Assembly (NCBI GenBank): GCA_037445575.1
Contig: JBBIKH010000141.1
Location: forward strand, 1-9,358
DNA: 9,358 bases
Direction: 5' to 3'
Origin: Oleimicrobium sp037445575
Lineage (GTDB): Bacteria > Zhuqueibacterota > Zhuqueibacteria > JANLFK01 > Oleimicrobiaceae
Each line of letters opens with the position of its first letter. The stretch's first letter is position 1. Shown piece by piece: positions 6,840-9,358 of the stretch. Under the pieces are notes generated by a model. That model did not search any database, was not told the origin of the DNA, and was given only the letters and a program-made list of their open reading frames with translations. The position numbers and the translations under genes are program-made.

Positions 6840-6868
6840 AATATACCAAATGCGGACCATGAATGCAA
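6840..6868 (-). promoter_or_regulatory. Sigma70-type promoter of rpmE
   Basis: On the minus strand TTGCAT (6863-6868) and TATATT (6840-6845) are separated by exactly 17 bases. Transcription would start near 6833, about 20 bases upstream of the Shine-Dalgarno at 6807-6814. It lies in the short gap between the PII-like gene and rpmE. Confidence 0.72.
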
Positions 6869-6872
6869 GCGG

Positions 6873-6896
6873 AAAAATCCCTCCGGAAGTACCGGG
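6873..6896 (-). terminator. Weak candidate terminator after the PII-like gene
   Basis: On the minus strand CCGG-TACTT-CCGG (6883-6895) forms a short GC stem, with one or two more pairs if a base is bulged. It is followed by GGGA and then five Ts (6873-6877). The stem is short and separated from the Ts, so it may be weak or fortuitous. It sits just after the stop at 6902, where a terminator for the RND operon would be expected. Confidence 0.35.
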
Positions 6897-6901
6897 CGCG
6901 T

Positions 6902-7195
6902 TCAGAGTTTTGCTTCCACCGGCAGCACAAACGCCTTGATGCCCTTGCCGTGATGGCGCGCCTTCAGCTTCTTGGCCCTTTGCAGCAGGGCGCCGATCCG
7001 CTCTTCGCTGTCCACAATGAGCAGCATCGCGTTCTCTCCTGGCCACACTGCGGTGCCAAGCCGCGGCCCCCCAGTCTCTCCGCGCCCAAAGACCTTCGGG
7101 ATAAGGGTAAAGCAGCTCACCTCGCATTCATCGATGTACTTCAGGACAACGCTTTCCAGGGCACTGTTGTAGATGAGAATCAGCATCTTTTCCAT
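6902..7195 (-). CDS. PII-like protein associated with an RND efflux transporter
   Basis: A 97-residue protein with the order expected of the PII (GlnB-like) fold. There is a first strand KMLILIYN, a helix SVVLKYIDEC and a second strand. A glycine-rich loop GRGETGGPRLGTAVWPGEN follows (37-55), then strand AMLLIVDS, helix RIGALLQRAKKLKA and a final strand GIKAFVLPV. The loop between strands takes the T-loop position but has no tyrosine, so uridylylation as in GlnB is not expected. PII-like proteins beside RND heavy-metal efflux genes have been described as a separate group (PII-NG); I rely on memory for this. The start is ATG at 7193-7195, with GGGAGA (about 7204-7209) overlapping the stop of the RND gene. 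A longer frame reaches 7273 but lies inside the RND gene. The gap is 13 bases, so an operon is likely. The ligand is unknown. Confidence 0.75.
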   Translation of the reverse strand: MEKMLILIYNSALESVVLKYIDECEVSCFTLIPKVFGRGETGGPRLGTAVWPGENAMLLIVDSEERIGALLQRAKKLKARHHGKGIKAFVLPVEAKL

Positions 7196-7208
7196 CGTTT
7201 CATCTCCC

Positions 7209-9358
7209 TTACCTGTGCACGGCATGCGCCCGCTTGAGTCGCGCCTCTGCGATGGAGTAGAGGGTGGGCACAAACACCAGGGTAATGATCGTCGATACCA
7301 TCAACCCTCCGATCACCGCCACTGCCAGCGGGACCCATGTCTCGGAGCCCTCGGATCGACTGAGCGCCATGGGCAAAAGGCCGAAAATGGTGGTCAGGGC
7401 GGTCATCAGCACCGGACGCAGGCGGCGCTGACCCGCCGTCTGCACCGCTTCGCCCACCGACATCCCCCGCGCGCGTAGAAGGTTCGTGTAGTCCACCAAC
7501 ACGATGGCATTGTTCACCACGATGCCCACGAGCATAATCATGCCGATAAAAGCGTTCACGCTCAGAGTGGTGCCGGTAATGAGCAGGGCCCAGATCACCC
7601 CCACCACCGCAAAGGGCACAGAAAACATGATGACGAACGGATCGATCAACGATTCGAACTGGGCCGCCATGACCAGGTAGACCAAAAGGATGCCCAGTGC
7701 CATGGCGAAGAGCAGCTGCTTGAATGAACTGGCCTGCTGTTCCACGGCCCCTGTGACCTTCACCTCAATGTCGGGCGGCAGCGGCAGCTTGGCCAGGGCC
7801 CGCCTCAGATCGCGACCAACGGCCCCGCTTGAGCGACCCACAATGCCGCAGCCCACGGTGATCAGGCGCTGCTGGTTCTTGCGGTCGATCTTGACCGGCG
7901 CCACACGCTTTTCTATCTGGGCCACGCTCTTCAAGGGGATGAGCGTACCCGTGGGGCCCATGATGGTGACGTCGCCGATGTCCTCGACCGCTTGCCGGTC
8001 CTCCTCCCGCAACTGCACAACAATGGAGTATTCGTCGCCCGCCTCTCGATACTTGACCACGTCGCTGCCGTAGAAGCTGGTGCGCAAGGCCATGCCCACC
8101 TGCGCCACCGAGAGCCCCAGCGCTGCAGCCTTGGCGCGGTCTACTACCACCCAATATTCCGGCTTGCCTTCCTCGCGCGAGAGCACCACATCAGTGGTGC
8201 CTTTGATTCCAGCCATCAGCTGCTGTATCTGCCTGGCGACCTTGTCGATCTGCTCCAGGTCGTAGCCGTAGACCTCAACCTCGATGGGCTTGCCACCGCC
8301 GAACATGGCCAAGAAGGGGTCGGTCGGAGTGAAATCCACCGTCTTGATGCCAGGGATCTTTTGCAATGCTTTGCTGAGCCTTTGCCCGATCTCCCGGTCG
8401 CTCGCCGAGCGCCGCGCGCGTGGCACCAGGGTACCTTGCACGTAGATGATGTTGCTCCCTTCCTGCTGCCCCATGCTGGCGCCCATGCCAAAGCGGCTTG
8501 TACCACATCGGGCGATGATCACTTCTCGCTCGGGCACTTCCCTGGCAATGACCTCTTCCACCTGGCGCATAACCGCATCGGTGGTCTGCAAGTTCGTGCC
8601 CGCCGGCAATTCGATAACACCGCGCAGCTGCGATTCGTCCGTTTGCGGGAAGAACTCGGTGTTCACAAAGCGCATCATACCCAAACTGAGGACGAACACA
8701 CCTAACCCCGTTAGCACGACCACCAGCTTGTGACGAAGGGCCCATCCCAACAACCACCGATACCCTTGCTCCACCCGGCGGAAAAGCTCCTCGCTGTGCG
8801 CGTAGAGCTTGCCAAAGCGCCCCTGGCTGTTAGCGCTGTCCCCATTCTGTACCCGAAGCAGCTTTGCCGAGAGCATCGGCGTCAGGTACAACGAGGTAAA
8901 CAGCGACGCCGCCAAGACAAACATCAGCACATAGCCCAGTTGGCGGAAGAGGATGCCGGCAATTCCTTGCACAAAGAGGAGAGGCACAAAGATGACCACA
9001 GTGGTCAAGGTCGAAGCTGTCACCGCCATGGCCACTTCGCGTGCGCCAAACACTGCCCCTTCCTCGGGTCCCTCTTCGAGCTCGGTACGATGTCGATAGA
9101 TGTTCTCAAAGACCACGATGGCATTGTCCACCACCATGCCGATGGCAATTGCCAAGCTGGAAAGGGACATAATGTTGATAGTGTAGTTGGCCACCCCCAG
9201 AAGGATAAATGCCGCCACCAGCGAGAAGGGGATGATAAAAGCGATAATGAGGCTCGCACGCACATTGCGCAAGAAGAGGAGCACCACCAGCACGACAAGA
9301 ATCGACGCCCAAATCACCGTGGTCGCCAGACCAGCGATGGACTGTTTTATGAACGTGG
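7209..9358 (-). CDS. RND efflux transporter, inner-membrane pump, HAE type (N-terminal third outside the window)
   Basis: A proton-driven inner-membrane pump that works with a periplasmic adaptor and an outer-membrane channel. About 715 residues are visible, from TM2 to the C-terminus. The frame is open at the right edge, and the first visible residues TFIKQSIAGL align with about residue 331 of AcrB. The TM4 motif GMVVDNAIVVFENIYRHR carries the proton-relay Asp (AcrB D407) followed by Asn instead of a second Asp. The large periplasmic loop (about visible residues 215-510) follows TM7-region sequence. The last membrane block holds VGIVVNNAIVLVDYTN and GLLPMALSRSEGSETWVPLAVAVIGG. These motifs resemble the hydrophobe/amphiphile (HAE-1) group rather than metal pumps such as CusA. 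A GTG at 9315-9317 is internal, not a start. Its other pump components should lie to the right of the window. The substrate is unknown. Confidence 0.93.
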   Translation of the reverse strand, partial: TFIKQSIAGLATTVIWASILVVLVVLLFLRNVRASLIIAFIIPFSLVAAFILLGVANYTINIMSLSSLAIAIGMVVDNAIVVFENIYRHRTELEEGPEEGAVFGAREVAMAVTASTLTTVVIFVPLLFVQGIAGILFRQLGYVLMFVLAASLFTSLYLTPMLSAKLLRVQNGDSANSQGRFGKLYAHSEELFRRVEQGYRWLLGWALRHKLVVVLTGLGVFVLSLGMMRFVNTEFFPQTDESQLRGVIELPAGTNLQTTDAVMRQVEEVIAREVPEREVIIARCGTSRFGMGASMGQQEGSNIIYVQGTLVPRARRSASDREIGQRLSKALQKIPGIKTVDFTPTDPFLAMFGGGKPIEVEVYGYDLEQIDKVARQIQQLMAGIKGTTDVVLSREEGKPEYWVVVDRAKAAALGLSVAQVGMALRTSFYGSDVVKYREAGDEYSIVVQLREEDRQAVEDIGDVTIMGPTGTLIPLKSVAQIEKRVAPVKIDRKNQQRLITVGCGIVGRSSGAVGRDLRRALAKLPLPPDIEVKVTGAVEQQASSFKQLLFAMALGILLVYLVMAAQFESLIDPFVIMFSVPFAVVGVIWALLITGTTLSVNAFIGMIMLVGIVVNNAIVLVDYTNLLRARGMSVGEAVQTAGQRRLRPVLMTALTTIFGLLPMALSRSEGSETWVPLAVAVIGGLMVSTIITLVFVPTLYSIAEARLKRAHAVHR

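Noticed and set aside
6799..6930. Upstream extension of the rpmE frame
   Set aside because: It runs through the promoter at 6840-6868 and the Shine-Dalgarno; L31 homology starts at the TTG 6796-6798.
7992..8705. Plus-strand open frame of 237 codons opposite the RND pump
   Set aside because: Antisense shadow; the minus strand codes for a clear RND periplasmic domain here.
1..9358. CRISPR array, tRNA, rRNA, insertion sequence or phage genes
   Set aside because: No regularly spaced repeats, no tRNA-like cloverleaf sequence, no transposase or integrase frames; nearly all of the window is filled by minus-strand housekeeping and transport genes.

Overview
The window is a GC-rich bacterial chromosome segment in which every supported gene lies on the minus strand. 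Strong GGAGG-type Shine-Dalgarno sites, sigma70-like promoters, an intrinsic terminator and a run of 14 Ns suggest a draft or metagenome-assembled genome. The conserved block rpmE - DUF1385 (yqhQ) - prfA - prmC is core bacterial housekeeping. The lineage cannot be fixed from the sequence alone. A lipoprotein, an HAE-type RND pump and a PII-like protein point to a diderm (Gram-negative) bacterium.

In the direction of transcription (high to low coordinates), the window opens inside an RND efflux transporter (7209 to beyond 9358; roughly the last 715 residues). It is followed 13 bases later by a small PII-like protein (6902-7195), probably in the same operon. A clear promoter (6840-6868) then drives rpmE, ribosomal protein L31 (6574-6798, TTG start). 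A strong intrinsic terminator (6521-6553) follows rpmE. Next come the membrane protein YqhQ/DUF1385 (5545-6489), release factor RF1 prfA (4437-5516), its glutamine methyltransferase prmC (3551-4447) and a phosphomannomutase/phosphoglucomutase (2163-3554). The junctions are tight: 28 bases, an 11-base overlap, and a 4-base ATGA overlap. RF1 and PrmC work together, since PrmC methylates the GGQ glutamine of RF1.

A separate unit begins in the 2040-2162 gap with a candidate promoter and a long imperfect hairpin in the leader. It drives a malic enzyme of the E. coli MaeA type (325-2039). Its C-terminal coding region is interrupted by the N run, whose length is not a multiple of three, so the apparent frameshift is an assembly artefact. 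After 57 bases the N-terminal 89 residues of a putative lipoprotein run off the left edge.

Most of the window is ordinary core genome. The points worth a second look are the PII-like gene attached to an RND pump of HAE rather than metal-efflux character, the hairpin-dominated leader of the malic enzyme gene, and the terminator that separates rpmE from its usual partners and moves the yqhQ start. I found no CRISPR array, mobile element, tRNA or rRNA, and no convincing new multi-gene system.
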